Below, piece after piece: positions 1-9,512 of a stretch of DNA of 64,000 bases (its first letter is position 1; every line of letters starts with the position of its first letter). Below the pieces are notes generated by a model. That model had not been told where the DNA came from and did not search any database. It was given only the letters and a program-made list of their open reading frames with translations. The position numbers and the translations under genes are program-made. The DNA lies in NCBI GenBank assembly GCA_026192395.1, contig WACF01000001.1, positions 2,602,309 to 2,666,308 of the forward strand, given 5' to 3'. The DNA comes from Proteobacteria bacterium 005FR1 (GTDB taxonomy: Bacteria; Pseudomonadota; Gammaproteobacteria; Pseudomonadales; Cellvibrionaceae).

Positions 1-285
<285 letters not shown>

Positions 286-323
286 ACGATCGCCCCCGTC
301 CTTAATATCTATCGTGAGAATGT

Positions 324-2288
324 TTAACGTTCGAAGTAGGTGTAGCCGCGCAGGCTGTCAGTAAAGGCCTGCAGCATTTCCTTGCGCGCAGCAGGCGAAA
401 TCTTACCTCGTCGCACGGCGCGCTCGGCGGACTTGCGAAATTTCTCCAGCATGTCCTGCGGGTTGTACTCCACGTAGGTGAGTACATCGGCAATTCGATC
501 GCCCTGAAATTCGCGAACGAATTCAAAGTGGCCGTCTTCTTCGATGCGCACGCTCACCACGTTGGTATCGCCGAACAGGTTGTGCAGGTCGCCCAGCGTC
601 TCCTGATAGGCGCCCACCAGGAATACGGCGAGGTGATATTCCTCGCCTCTGTTCACCGCGTGCAAGGGCAGTCTGGTCAGCTCGCCATTAGGATGCGCAA
701 AACGATCGATCTTGCCGTCGCAGTCGCAGGTCAGATCCGCGAGAATCGCCTGTCGCGTTGGTTTTTCCTTCAGGCGCTCGATCGGCATGATCGGAAACAG
801 CTGATCGATGGCCCAGATGTCCGGCAGCGACTGGAACACGCTGAAGTTACCGTAGTAAACGTCGGAAAGCAGTTCCGGCAGCGCTTCGAGTTCCGGCGAA
901 ACCCGTCTTGCCTGCGGAAGCAGTTGGGCAATCTTGTAGAGCACCGCGCGGCAGTATTTGTCCGCCAGTGCGCGGTGGCGAAGATTCATCTGCCCGTGGC
1001 GAAACAGCTCGTAAACTTCGTCGCGATAATACAGGGCGTCGTTGAAACTTTCCTGCAAGTTACTTGGCGTGATCGATGACATCACCGTAGCGAGATTCAC
1101 GATCAGCTCATGAGCATCTTCTGGCGGCTGCGCGGGCAGATTGGCCGGCTCGGGCTTGCGCACATCCAGTACGTTGAACAACAGCACGGAGGAATATGCG
1201 ACCGTTGCACGGCCGGATTCGGTGACGATGACCGGGTGCGGAACGTCAGCGGAGTCCAGGGTTTCGATGACCGCTTCGACGATGTCCACGCAGTATTCGT
1301 CAAGCCGATAGTTCATGCTGTGAGTGCTGTTGGAGCGGGTACCGTCGTAGTCCACCGCAAGACCGCCACCCAAGTCCAGGTAACCCATGGGCGCGCCCTC
1401 TTCCACCAGGCTGACGTAATAACGGCAGGCTTCCAGCACGCCGACGCGGATATTGCGAATGTTGGGGATCTGCGAACCGATGTGTGCGTGCAGCAGTTGC
1501 AGGCAGTCGAGCATGTCGGCCGCTTTCAGCTGATCGATCACACTGATCAGCTGCGAAGGCGTCAGCCCGAAAATGCTCTGATCACCGCTGTCAGCCGCCC
1601 AATAGCCATCCACCTTTGCGGACAGCTTCATGCGCACGCCGATCAGGGGACGAATGCCCATTGCTTTGCTGCGCTCGATGATGATGGGAATTTCGGCCGG
1701 CGTTTCCGCCACGAAGAAGCAGCGAATGCCCATCTGCACCGCATAAAGGCCGAGTTCGATGAACTCCGCATCCTTATAGCCGTTGCAGACGATCAGACTT
1801 TCCGGATCTTCCAGCTGCGACAGCGCAATGATCAACTCCGCCTTGCTACCGGCTTCCAGACCGTGATGATAGCGGGCGCCGAAGGAGGCGATCTCTTCGA
1901 TTACATGGAACTGCTGATTGACCTTGATGGGAAACACACCGCGGTATTCATTCCGATAACCGGCACCAGCGATGGCTTTTGCGAAAGCTTCGTTAAGCTG
2001 AGTGATGCGGTGGTCGAGCAGGTTTTCGATGCGAAGTACCACGGGCATCTCCAGCCCGCGCTCCTTCATGCCCTGAACGATGGACATCAGCGGCACTGAG
2101 GCGCTTTTGTCGCCAAACGGCACCCGAACAGTCACCAGACCGTCGTCGTTCACATGAAAATAGTCGGCGCCCCACTCACGAATGCCATAGAGGTCGGCGC
2201 TGGCTGCGGCGGACCATTGTTCTTCGCTGGTGTCGGTAAGGGCAGAGATGGTGCGGGGGTCGCGGGGACGGTCGGGTATGGTGCTCAT
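324..2288 (-). CDS. speA: Biosynthetic arginine decarboxylase
   Basis: This PLP enzyme converts arginine to agmatine, the entry to putrescine synthesis. From the ATG at 2288 the protein is 654 residues, close to the usual length of about 650. The PLP-binding lysine sits in VFPIKVNQQ (about K122), followed by a TIM-barrel part (EAGSKAEL, HAHIGSQ, LDLGGGLAVDYDG) and a C-terminal beta domain with TCDCDGKIDRF. An in-frame ATG at 2369 would add 27 residues without family character. The 2288 start has CAGGAG about 12 bases upstream and begins near where homologues begin. The next gene downstream is a carboxynorspermidine-dehydrogenase-like gene, so the pair probably forms a polyamine operon. Confidence 0.95.
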   Translation of the reverse strand: MSTIPDRPRDPRTISALTDTSEEQWSAAASADLYGIREWGADYFHVNDDGLVTVRVPFGDKSASVPLMSIVQGMKERGLEMPVVLRIENLLDHRITQLNEAFAKAIAGAGYRNEYRGVFPIKVNQQFHVIEEIASFGARYHHGLEAGSKAELIIALSQLEDPESLIVCNGYKDAEFIELGLYAVQMGIRCFFVAETPAEIPIIIERSKAMGIRPLIGVRMKLSAKVDGYWAADSGDQSIFGLTPSQLISVIDQLKAADMLDCLQLLHAHIGSQIPNIRNIRVGVLEACRYYVSLVEEGAPMGYLDLGGGLAVDYDGTRSNSTHSMNYRLDEYCVDIVEAVIETLDSADVPHPVIVTESGRATVAYSSVLLFNVLDVRKPEPANLPAQPPEDAHELIVNLATVMSSITPSNLQESFNDALYYRDEVYELFRHGQMNLRHRALADKYCRAVLYKIAQLLPQARRVSPELEALPELLSDVYYGNFSVFQSLPDIWAIDQLFPIMPIERLKEKPTRQAILADLTCDCDGKIDRFAHPNGELTRLPLHAVNRGEEYHLAVFLVGAYQETLGDLHNLFGDTNVVSVRIEEDGHFEFVREFQGDRIADVLTYVEYNPQDMLEKFRKSAERAVRRGKISPAARKEMLQAFTDSLRGYTYFER

Positions 2289-2626
2289 GAGCGATGAAAA
2301 CTCCTGACTGAATCTTGGATCGGGATGCCTCCTGGATATAGGCTCTGCCGGGGTCGAAGGGGCGCGCATTGTACTCTCATTTCACCCCGGCGGTAACGGT
2401 ATTCGCGCCAGCTGGGCGTGGATACTTGCCCTTGGATGCAGATCTCCGCTGAAGTTAGCCGATCAGCAGGTTACAATGCCGGGCTCTTCGACTGCGATAG
2501 CGGCTTTTATTTCCTTGCGACCGGGTGCTTTGTGAAAAAACACAGGCTCAGCAGCTGGAGCCCTGCCAAGGCAGGTTCATGGGATCCACTGAGCCGCCCA
2601 GCCTATTAACTCGAGATACATTGTCA
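2289..2626. other. Divergent intergenic region speA/ubiE
   Basis: This 338-bp stretch separates two divergent genes. I see no convincing ORF. A TACAAT hexamer at 2473-2478 could be a -10 box for ubiE, but no good -35 element lies at the right distance. Promoters for both genes are expected here on context alone. Confidence 0.4.
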
Positions 2627-3424
2627 ATGCCTGATCACAATTCGCGCTCTACTGATCATTCCTCCGCGACCGGCGAGCCGCAGGACGGCACCACGCACTT
2701 TGGCTTTCAGCGGGTAAAAAAGGAAGAAAAGGCCAGCAAGGTGGCAGGCGTTTTCCACTCGGTGGCGGCCCGCTACGACGTGATGAACGACCTCATGTCC
2801 GGTGGCATTCACCGGCTATGGAAGCGCTTCACCGTGGAGGTCGCCGCGGTGCGCCCGGGCCAGAAGGTGCTGGACATCGCCGGCGGCACAGGCGACCTGA
2901 GCATCGCCTTCTCCCGCCTGGTCGGTGCCGAGGGTCAGGTGGTGCTGGCGGATATCAACGAGTCGATGCTGCGGGTTGGCCGTGACAAGCTGATCGACCA
3001 GGGCGTGGTCAGCAACGTTCAGTTCCTGCAAACCGATGCCCAGGCTCTGCCCTTTGCGGACAACAGCTTCGATTGCATTACCATTGCTTTTGGGCTGCGC
3101 AACGTTACTGACAAAGACCGGGCGCTGGCCTCCATGCACCGCATCCTTAAGCCCGGTGGCCGGCTGCTGGTACTGGAATTCTCAAAACCGCGCAGCAATC
3201 TTCTCAGCAGACTCTACGATACCTACTCCTTCAGCGTGCTGCCGCGCATGGGTCAGTTGGTCGCCAACGACGCCGACAGCTACCGCTACCTGGCAGAAAG
3301 CATCCGCATGCATCCTGACCAGGACACACTGCTCGCCATGATGGAAGAAGCCGGCTTCAGTGGCTGCGAGTACTTCAATCTCACCGGCGGAATCGTCGCT
3401 CTGCACAAGGGGATCAAATCCTGA
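2627..3424 (+). CDS. ubiE: Demethylmenaquinone/2-methoxy-6-polyprenyl-benzoquinol C-methyltransferase
   Basis: UbiE is the SAM-dependent C-methyltransferase of ubiquinone (and menaquinone) synthesis. The 265-residue product has the UbiE signatures [16 protein letters not shown] and HRLWKRF, the SAM motif [12 protein letters not shown] and the late motif FGLRNVTD. The ATG at 2627 was chosen because it gives the usual length and N-terminus; an in-frame ATG at 2525 adds residues with no family look. The stop codon shares one base with the start of ubiJ (TGATG), so the two are translationally coupled and head a run continuing through ubiB. Confidence 0.96.
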   Translation: MPDHNSRSTDHSSATGEPQDGTTHFGFQRVKKEEKASKVAGVFHSVAARYDVMNDLMSGGIHRLWKRFTVEVAAVRPGQKVLDIAGGTGDLSIAFSRLVGAEGQVVLADINESMLRVGRDKLIDQGVVSNVQFLQTDAQALPFADNSFDCITIAFGLRNVTDKDRALASMHRILKPGGRLLVLEFSKPRSNLLSRLYDTYSFSVLPRMGQLVANDADSYRYLAESIRMHPDQDTLLAMMEEAGFSGCEYFNLTGGIVALHKGIKS

Positions 3425-4053
3425 TGGCGGACCCGACCCTGCTCAGCGCCGCCTGCGCGGCGCTGGAGACTGCCATCAACGGCGCACTGCGCTACGACCC
3501 CGGCTCCCGATATGCCTTGGCCAGACTGGCCGGCAAGGTGCTCGCGGTCGAACTCACTCAGCCGTCGCTGACCTTGTACCTGGAGCCTCAATCGGACCGG
3601 ATCCGCGTGGCTGGGCACTTCGAAGGCGAAGTAACCACTCGCTTACGCGGATCGCCTCCAGCAATGCTGTCGCTGCTGCGCTCCGATCGGCTGAATCTCG
3701 CCGGCTCAGGGGTGGAGGTCTTCGGCAGTACAGGCACCCTGGAGCAACTGCAACAAATCATCCGGAACCTGGAAATCGACTGGGAACAGGCCCTCACCGA
3801 GATGACCGGCGACCTGGCCGGTCATCAGGGCGCGGAAGCCCTGCGCGGAGTCGGAAACTGGCTGTCGGGTCGCCAGCAAACCTTCGAGCGCCTGCTTGGT
3901 GAATACCTGACGGAGGAGCTGAGCACCACCCCGGCCCGTGCCGAGCTGGAGCATTTCTATCGGGAGGTGGATGAACTTCGCCTGGCGGCTGATCGCCTGG
4001 AAGCGCGACTGGCGAAAAACAACTCGGCCCCGGCCCCGCGCGATAACGACTAA
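3424..4053 (+). CDS. ubiJ: Ubiquinone biosynthesis accessory factor UbiJ (SCP2 domain)
   Basis: UbiJ is a non-catalytic lipid-binding partner in the soluble Ubi complex, working with UbiK in aerobic ubiquinone synthesis. The 209-residue protein has an N-terminal SCP2-like domain (LALYLEPQ-type strand region, then [17 protein letters not shown] and [18 protein letters not shown]) and a C-terminal helical/coiled-coil tail rich in Glu, Leu and Arg ([15 protein letters not shown]). It overlaps ubiE by one base and is followed by ubiB, the conserved ubiE-ubiJ-ubiB order. Sequence similarity in this family is weak, so the call rests on fold-like features plus strict synteny. Confidence 0.93.
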   Translation: MADPTLLSAACAALETAINGALRYDPGSRYALARLAGKVLAVELTQPSLTLYLEPQSDRIRVAGHFEGEVTTRLRGSPPAMLSLLRSDRLNLAGSGVEVFGSTGTLEQLQQIIRNLEIDWEQALTEMTGDLAGHQGAEALRGVGNWLSGRQQTFERLLGEYLTEELSTTPARAELEHFYREVDELRLAADRLEARLAKNNSAPAPRDND

Positions 4054-4069
4054 AAATCTGAGAATCCCT

Positions 4070-5689
4070 GTGGCTGCATTCTTCCGTTTCCTGGACATTA
4101 TTCGGATCGCCATCAAGTATCGCCTGGATACTTTCTTTACCGAGCGACCGCTGCCCTGGCCCCTGCGCCTACTGTTTCTGCCTGCCCGACTGCTGCCGGC
4201 GCCCAAACGGCCCCGCGGCGAGCGGCTGCGACTCGCTCTGGAAAATCTCGGCCCGATTTTCATCAAGTTCGGCCAGTTACTTTCGACCCGACCAGACCTG
4301 ATCCCTCCCGACATCACCGCTGAGCTGAACGCGCTGCAGGACAACGTGCCGCCCTTCGCCAGCGACACCTTCCTGGCCATTGTGGAGCGGGAGCTCGGGG
4401 ACTCTGTGGAAAACCTCTTTGCCAGCTTCGAGCGGGATCCACTCGCTTCGGCATCGGTCGCTCAGGTGCATGCGGCGGTACTGCACAGCGGCGAGCCTGT
4501 GGTAGTGAAGGTGATTCGCCCCGGCATCGAGAAAACCATCGCCAAGGATCTGTCCCTGCTGGCCAGCCTGGCGCATTGGTTGGAGCGGGTTCTGCCGGAG
4601 GGCCGGCGGCTGCGGCCGGTGGAGGTCGTGGACGAATACCGGCTCACCATCGCTCATGAGCTGGATCTGCAGCGCGAAGCCGCCAATACCTCGCAGCTGC
4701 GCCGTAACTTCGCCTTTTCGCCCCTGCTCTACATCCCCGAAGTGCACTGGCCGATGGTGCAGCGCAACGTGATGGTCACCGAGCGCATCCAGGGTGTGCC
4801 GGTCACCGACATCGCCACTTTGAAGGCTCGCGGTACCGACATGAAAGTGTTGGCGGAACGCGGAGTAGAGCTCTTCTTTTCCCAGGTTTTCGATCACAAT
4901 TTCTTCCACGCGGACATGCACCCCGGCAATATCTTCGTGGACTGCACCACGCCCCAGCGTCCCAGCTACATAGCGGTGGATATGGCGATTGTCGGGTCGC
5001 TGAGTCGCGAAGACCAGCACTACCTTGCGCGCAACCTGCTGGCGATGTTCCGCCGCGACTACCGGTTGGTGGCCGAACTGCATGTGCAGAGTGGCTGGGT
5101 CCGGGAGGACACCAACGTGGGGGATTTTGAAGGGACAATTCGCGCGCTCTGCGAGCCCATCTTCGAGCGGCCCCTGAAGGATATTTCCTTCGGCCGCGTG
5201 CTGATCAGCCTGTTTCAGGCGGCCCGCGAGTTCGACATGCATGTGCAGCCGCAGCTGGTCCTTCTACAAAAGACGCTTCTCAACATCGAAGGTCTGGGGC
5301 GCCAGCTCTATCCCGACCTGGACCTGTGGAGCACCGCCCATCCCTACCTGGAGCGCTGGCTCAACAAACGCTTCCATCCGGCGACCCTGGCCCGTGAGAT
5401 GGAACGCTACGGCCCGGAGTGGCTGGAGAAATTTCCCCAGGTGCCCCAGCTTATCTATGGAGGACTTCAGCAGCTCAATCATCTGGATCAGCTTACGCGC
5501 AGCGTTAACGACCAGATCGCCGAACAGGAGCGCAACGTCAATCGCAGCCGCCGCCGCGGCTGGATCGGTGCTGTAGCGCTGGCGAGCGGTATCGCCATCG
5601 CCTGGCCGCAGTCCCTGCCTCTCCAGCAGTTCCCGGCGGCCAGCCTTGCGCTGCTGGCGGTGGGCGCGCTGGCGCTGCTATTGCGGTAG
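4070..5689 (+). CDS. ubiB: UbiB, ABC1/ADCK-family ATPase of ubiquinone biosynthesis
   Basis: UbiB is a membrane-anchored protein-kinase-like ATPase of the UbiB/COQ8 family needed for ubiquinone synthesis. I chose the GTG at 4070 ([17 protein letters not shown]), giving 539 residues, close to E. coli UbiB; an upstream in-frame ATG at 3938 lies deep inside ubiJ. Family motifs are present: the KxGQ motif in [14 protein letters not shown], the Ala-rich loop in [13 protein letters not shown], the VVVKVIRPG lysine, and HADMHPGNI of the catalytic loop. A metal-binding DMAIVGSL replaces the canonical DFG. Two hydrophobic C-terminal segments (about 500-538) form the membrane anchor. It is third in the ubiE-ubiJ-ubiB run. 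Confidence 0.95.
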   Translation: MAAFFRFLDIIRIAIKYRLDTFFTERPLPWPLRLLFLPARLLPAPKRPRGERLRLALENLGPIFIKFGQLLSTRPDLIPPDITAELNALQDNVPPFASDTFLAIVERELGDSVENLFASFERDPLASASVAQVHAAVLHSGEPVVVKVIRPGIEKTIAKDLSLLASLAHWLERVLPEGRRLRPVEVVDEYRLTIAHELDLQREAANTSQLRRNFAFSPLLYIPEVHWPMVQRNVMVTERIQGVPVTDIATLKARGTDMKVLAERGVELFFSQVFDHNFFHADMHPGNIFVDCTTPQRPSYIAVDMAIVGSLSREDQHYLARNLLAMFRRDYRLVAELHVQSGWVREDTNVGDFEGTIRALCEPIFERPLKDISFGRVLISLFQAAREFDMHVQPQLVLLQKTLLNIEGLGRQLYPDLDLWSTAHPYLERWLNKRFHPATLAREMERYGPEWLEKFPQVPQLIYGGLQQLNHLDQLTRSVNDQIAEQERNVNRSRRRGWIGAVALASGIAIAWPQSLPLQQFPAASLALLAVGALALLLR

Positions 5690-5723
5690 AATCCGCCCCT
5701 CATAGGCACCGGCCGGAGAAGCG

Positions 5724-6134
5724 ATGAGCAACAGTACCGAAACAAGCACGAGCCCAGCTTTTCTCGACGAAATTCGCTGGAGCGAAGACGGCCTGCTTCC
5801 CGCCATTGCCCAGGATGCCGACGACGGGCGCATTCTGATGATGGCCTGGATGAACCCGGAGGCACTGGCACTAACTGCAGCCGAGGGCTATGCGGTATAT
5901 TGGTCGCGCTCGCGAGGCAAGCTTTGGCGCAAGGGCGAAAGCTCCGGACATCAGCAGCGGGTTCGCGAGATCCAGCTGGATTGCGATGGGGATGTAATTG
6001 TCCTGCAGGTAGAACAAGCGGGTGCCATCGCCTGTCATACCGGGCGCCGCTCCTGTTTCTTCAGGGTTCTAAAAGACGGAGAGTGGCAGGTAGCCGAGCC
6101 CGTGCTCAAGAACCCCGACGAGATCTACCGCTGA
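5724..6134 (+). CDS. hisI: Phosphoribosyl-AMP cyclohydrolase
   Basis: HisI opens the adenine ring of phosphoribosyl-AMP, the third step of histidine synthesis. The 136-residue protein carries the expected metal/substrate motifs: [25 protein letters not shown], the QLDCDGD zinc-binding segment and [10 protein letters not shown]. It is a stand-alone cyclohydrolase rather than the HisIE fusion of enterobacteria; the pyrophosphohydrolase is encoded by the next gene, 53 bp downstream. GGAGAA stands 7 bases before the ATG. The hisI-hisE-tatABC order after ubiB is the one known from Pseudomonas. Confidence 0.96.
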   Translation: MSNSTETSTSPAFLDEIRWSEDGLLPAIAQDADDGRILMMAWMNPEALALTAAEGYAVYWSRSRGKLWRKGESSGHQQRVREIQLDCDGDVIVLQVEQAGAIACHTGRRSCFFRVLKDGEWQVAEPVLKNPDEIYR

Positions 6135-6187
6135 GCAATTCCCAACAAGCACTCCAACCGACGCTCACTTCGGAAGGGCAGATTCCC

Positions 6188-6523
6188 ATGAACGACACTC
6201 TGGCGGAGCTCGCAGCGCTGCTCGAAGCGCGCAAACGCGAAGGCGATGACAGCAGCTCCTATGTGGCCAGCCTCCACAAGAAAGGCCTCAACAAAATCCT
6301 GGAAAAGGTCGGCGAAGAGTGCACGGAAACCATCCTTGCGGCCAAGGATGCCGAGCTCAGCGGGAACCATGGCGAGCTGATCGCGGAAACAGCGGATTTA
6401 TGGTTTCATTCCCTGGTCATGCTTTCCCACCTCGGCGCGGGGCCGGACGCGGTGCTTGCAGAGCTGCAGCGGCGGTTTGGCAGATCGGGCATTGAAGAGA
6501 AAGCGTCCCGCGATAACAAATAA
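6188..6523 (+). CDS. hisE: Phosphoribosyl-ATP pyrophosphohydrolase
   Basis: HisE removes pyrophosphate from phosphoribosyl-ATP (second step of histidine synthesis), immediately before the HisI reaction. The 111-residue all-alpha MazG-like protein shows [22 protein letters not shown], an EECTE metal-binding pair and [13 protein letters not shown], all typical of HisE. The ATG at 6188 follows GGAAGGGCAG; an open frame extends upstream over hisI but without family similarity. It sits between hisI and tatA in what looks like a single transcript. Confidence 0.95.
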   Translation: MNDTLAELAALLEARKREGDDSSSYVASLHKKGLNKILEKVGEECTETILAAKDAELSGNHGELIAETADLWFHSLVMLSHLGAGPDAVLAELQRRFGRSGIEEKASRDNK

Positions 6524-6565
6524 CTTCTATATTAGGTACGACAGCAACATCTCCGGAGAATCACT

Positions 6566-6805
6566 ATGGGTCTAGGCGGCATCAGCATTTGGCAGCTACT
6601 GATCGTTCTCGCGATCGTGGTCCTGATTTTTGGCACCAAGCGCCTGCGCAACATCGGCGGCGACCTTGGCGGTGCGATCAAGGGTTTCAAGAAAGGTCTG
6701 CGTGAAGACGAGGAACCCGCCGGCGTGGAAGACAAGTCGAAGACTGAGCAGCACCGCGAGCACGTCGTGGACGCAGAAGCGGAAAAGGTCCACCAGGAAA
6801 AATAA
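6566..6805 (+). CDS. tatA: Twin-arginine translocase subunit TatA
   Basis: TatA forms the size-variable pore of the Tat pathway, which exports folded proteins across the inner membrane. The 79-residue product has a short N-out transmembrane helix ([15 protein letters not shown]), the FGTKRL hinge and an amphipathic helix ([16 protein letters not shown]), then a charged acidic tail. CCGGAG precedes the ATG. tatB starts 3 bases after its stop. Confidence 0.95.
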   Translation: MGLGGISIWQLLIVLAIVVLIFGTKRLRNIGGDLGGAIKGFKKGLREDEEPAGVEDKSKTEQHREHVVDAEAEKVHQEK

Positions 6806-6808
6806 TCT

Positions 6809-7213
6809 GTGTTTGATATCGGCTTCACCGAACTGCTCGTCATTGCCACGATCACTTTGATCGTTATCGGCCCCGAGCGCCTGCCGGAAACCGTACGCGC
6901 GGTCAGCCTCTGGATTGGTCGCTTCAAGCGCAGCCTTCGGGAAACCCGCCGCGAGCTGGAGCAGCAGATCGGCGCCGATGATATCCGTCGCGAGTTGCAC
7001 AACGAGGAGATCATGCGCAGTCTTTCCAAGATGCGCACCGACGTCAGCGAGACGCTGGCCGAAGAGATCAACCTGGAAGAGAAGCAGCGCTACCCGTCCA
7101 AGGACCAGAGCCGAGAGCCTGCCGCGGCGGAAATACCGCCCGACAACAAAAATCAGGCCGAGAGCCAGTCCGGCACCGGCAATGATTCCTCCGAGCAACA
7201 GAATCGGCACTAG
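6809..7213 (+). CDS. tatB: Twin-arginine translocase subunit TatB
   Basis: TatB pairs with TatC in the twin-arginine signal-peptide receptor. The 134-residue protein begins with a GTG (MFDIGFTELLVIATITLIVIGPERLPETVR), an exact match to the TatB N-terminal pattern with the GPERLP hinge, followed by a long amphipathic helix and a polar C-terminal tail rich in Glu, Gln and Asn. It begins 3 bp after tatA and ends 22 bp before tatC. Confidence 0.94.
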   Translation: MFDIGFTELLVIATITLIVIGPERLPETVRAVSLWIGRFKRSLRETRRELEQQIGADDIRRELHNEEIMRSLSKMRTDVSETLAEEINLEEKQRYPSKDQSREPAAAEIPPDNKNQAESQSGTGNDSSEQQNRH

Positions 7214-7235
7214 GTCGAAGCGGCCCTAAGCAGTC

Positions 7236-8009
7236 ATGAATCAATCCAGCAGCCACCACAGCGAAGACGTCGAGCTTCCGCTCATCCAACACCTGAAAGA
7301 ACTTCGCGACCGCCTGTTGCGCTGTCTCGCCGCGGTGTTCCTGATATTCCTGTCTCTGGTCTATTTTGCGCCGGAGATCTACGCCTTTGTCGCCACCCCG
7401 ATGCAGAAGGTCCTGCCGGAAGGTGCGCAGATGATCGCCTACGAGGTAGCCTCGCCTTTTCTTACCCCCTTCAAGCTGACCTTGTACGTGTCTTTCTTTC
7501 TGGCGATGCCGGTGATTCTGTACCAGATCTGGAGCTTCATCGCGCCGGCCATGTACAAGCACGAGAAGCGGGTGGCCATCCCCTTGTTCATTTCCAGCGT
7601 GATTCTCTTCTATGCGGGCGTGGCCTTTGCCTACTTCGTGGTATTCCCTCTGATGTTCGGCTTTTTCACCAGCGTCGCGCCCGTCGGTATCCAGGTGGCC
7701 CCGGATATCGCGTCCTATCTCAGCTTTGTGCTGATGGTCTCCTTCGCCTTCGGGCTCGCCTTTGAAACGCCGGTGGCCACAGTGCTCCTGATCTGGGCGG
7801 GGATCGTCAGCGCCGACAGCCTGGCGCAGAAGCGACCCTATGTTTTCATTGGCTGCTTCGTCATTGGCATGTTGCTGACGCCGCCGGACGTCATTTCACA
7901 GACATTGCTGGCGGTACCCATGTGGCTGCTGTTCGAAGTGGGGATTGTCTTCGGGCGGTGGGTCAATCCGACCGCAAATGCACAGTCGGAAGGCTCTGAA
8001 GCAGGTTAA
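7236..8009 (+). CDS. tatC: Twin-arginine translocase subunit TatC
   Basis: TatC is the six-helix core of the Tat receptor that binds the RR signal peptide. The 257-residue sequence has [14 protein letters not shown] at the N-terminus (the cytosolic LxELRxR motif), the helix around [20 protein letters not shown], and [16 protein letters not shown], with six hydrophobic segments across its length. It is the last gene of the ubi-his-tat run and is followed after 75 bp by a convergent gene. Confidence 0.96.
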   Translation: MNQSSSHHSEDVELPLIQHLKELRDRLLRCLAAVFLIFLSLVYFAPEIYAFVATPMQKVLPEGAQMIAYEVASPFLTPFKLTLYVSFFLAMPVILYQIWSFIAPAMYKHEKRVAIPLFISSVILFYAGVAFAYFVVFPLMFGFFTSVAPVGIQVAPDIASYLSFVLMVSFAFGLAFETPVATVLLIWAGIVSADSLAQKRPYVFIGCFVIGMLLTPPDVISQTLLAVPMWLLFEVGIVFGRWVNPTANAQSEGSEAG

Positions 8010-8084
8010 CGGCGAGAGATCAGGATCGACCGGACGAATGCCGGTCGATCGAAGGCTTTCAGTTCAGGGGGGACGTCGGCCAGA

Positions 8085-8306
8085 TCAGGCCAGGATCAGC
8101 AGCAGCAAGCCGAGTGCGGCCAGCAGAATGGCTTCTTTCGCCTTGGACCAGCGGAACAGAGCGTAGATATAGGAAATCGGCGGCAAAAGCAGGGTGATCA
8201 GGCCCCAGGTAAAATCTTCTTTAAACGATGTGATCAGTAGCAACACCCAGCTGACCAACAGAATAGCGCTGCCAAAAGTAATCATTGCAGCTGTAATGGG
8301 TTCCAT
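8085..8306 (-). CDS. Small two- to three-helix membrane protein
   Basis: The product has 73 residues with hydrophobic segments at about 7-27 (TFGSAILLVSWVLLLI), 34-50 (WGLITLLLPPISYIYALF) and 59-73. GAGGAG lies about 6 bases upstream of the ATG, so translation is well supported. The motif pair LLPPISYIYALFRW followed by SKAKEA and a terminal helix is seen in small uncharacterised proteobacterial membrane proteins, but I cannot assign a function. It is convergent with tatC. The 225 bp between it and dtd contain no gene. Confidence 0.75.
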   Translation of the reverse strand: MEPITAAMITFGSAILLVSWVLLLITSFKEDFTWGLITLLLPPISYIYALFRWSKAKEAILLAALGLLLLILA

Positions 8307-8531
8307 CAAACTCTCCTCGAATCGCTTGTCGCCAGTTGGCGGGGCCGAACAAAAACTTGCCTTGCGGCCTGCCAGGAAGGCCGGGCTCTCAATTACCCGC
8401 ACAAGCCCGTGAAAAGGCCGGCGGTTTCGCCCGCGGCGATTGGCGCGCCATCGGGGAGCGCGCATTCTAGCAGCACATCTGCCAAATTTTAAGCCGTAAT
8501 GCCCACCGGCAGCTGTCACTGATTCAGGCGC

Positions 8532-8978
8532 TCAGGCTTCCAGGAGAAAGGTCACGGGGCCGTCATTGATTAGCGAAATCTGCATGTCCGCCCCAAATTT
8601 GCCGGAGCCAACCTGCAAGCCCTCCGATTCGAGATTTTTCAGCCGTTTGAGAAAGAGATCGTACAGTCGCGCCGCTTCCGGGGGCGGTGAAGCGGAGGAG
8701 AAACTGGGCCGCAGACCTTTGCGGGTGTCCGCGGCAAGTGTGAATTGGGATACCACCAGGATTCCGCCGCGAATCTCGAGCAGGCTGCGATTCATTCTGC
8801 CCTCTTCGTCGGGGAAGATCCGGTAGTTCACGATCTTGTGCAGCAGTTTGTCCAGTCTCGCTTCGTCATCTTCCTTTTCCACGCCGAGCAGCAGAAGAAC
8901 GCCGCGAGCGATGGCCCCCACCGACTCACCCTCAACTCTGACTTCGGCCTCGCTTACCCGCTGAATAAGTCCGCGCAT
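8532..8978 (-). CDS. dtd: D-aminoacyl-tRNA deacylase
   Basis: Dtd hydrolyses D-aminoacyl-tRNAs and glycyl-tRNA(Ala), protecting translation from mischarging. From the ATG at 8978 the protein has 148 residues, the normal size. It shows MRGLIQRVSEAEV at the start, the SQFTLAADT motif that reads the aminoacyl moiety, and the NDGPVTFLLE tail that includes the GP motif. GAGGTG lies 4 bases before this ATG; an ATG six codons upstream is less likely. In Pseudomonas the gene neighbours pip, which here is just right of it with only the orphan receiver between. Confidence 0.95.
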   Translation of the reverse strand: MRGLIQRVSEAEVRVEGESVGAIARGVLLLLGVEKEDDEARLDKLLHKIVNYRIFPDEEGRMNRSLLEIRGGILVVSQFTLAADTRKGLRPSFSSASPPPEAARLYDLFLKRLKNLESEGLQVGSGKFGADMQISLINDGPVTFLLEA

Positions 8979-9125
8979 GATCACCTCGCTCGGCAAAACA
9001 AAGGGGCGATTATACGGGGACTGGGCGAGGGACTGTGGACGAAAGAATTAGCGGGCGGGCTACGCCCGCCGCGGTTGAATCAGGCGGTCGCCCGCTGAGA
9101 AGCCACCCGGGAAATCAGGCCGACG

Positions 9126-9479
9126 GTGCTGATCGTTGACGACTCTCTCAGCGTGCGCCGATCACTGGCTCAGTTCGTCGCTGACCTGGGAACGAATTCG
9201 CAAACAGCACGCGACGGATTCGAGGCCATCCACGCGGTGAGCCAGCAGTGTCCGACCTTACTTTTGGTGGATCTCGAAATGCCGCGCATGAACGGTCTGG
9301 AGCTGACTGCCCACTTGCGAGCCAACGAGGCGACACGGGAGGTGCCGGTAATTATGATAACCTCCCGCTCCACCGAAAAACATCGACAGATGGCGAAGTC
9401 CGCCGGGGTAAACGGCTATCTCAACAAGCCCTGGTCAGATGATGATTTGCTGTCCGCCATTCGCGACTTCATCCATTAG
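9126..9479 (+). CDS. Orphan CheY-like receiver domain, probable remnant of a ChpA-type hybrid kinase
   Basis: The 117-residue reading frame is one complete response-regulator receiver: acidic pocket LIVDDS, phospho-acceptor aspartate in LLLVDLEMPRMNG, conserved Ser/Thr in MITSRS and the lysine in NKPWSDDD. The ITSRSTEKHRQMAKSAGVN segment closely resembles the C-terminal receiver of ChpA/PilL-type hybrid histidine kinases. Family-like sequence (EATREIRPT) extends upstream of the GTG at 9126 to an in-frame TGA at 9096, and there is no good ribosome site. I infer a truncated tail of a large hybrid kinase, possibly still translated as a stand-alone receiver. No kinase, CheW or pilus gene is nearby. 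Confidence 0.65.
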   Translation: MLIVDDSLSVRRSLAQFVADLGTNSQTARDGFEAIHAVSQQCPTLLLVDLEMPRMNGLELTAHLRANEATREVPVIMITSRSTEKHRQMAKSAGVNGYLNKPWSDDDLLSAIRDFIH

Positions 9480-9512
9480 AAAGTTCTGATCTCGGCGCCC
9501 AAGATCCAACAC

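Noticed and set aside
9050-9071. GGCGGGC-TAC-GCCCGCC hairpin before the orphan receiver, considered as a terminator
   Set aside because: No T-tract on either side; likely a common palindromic element.
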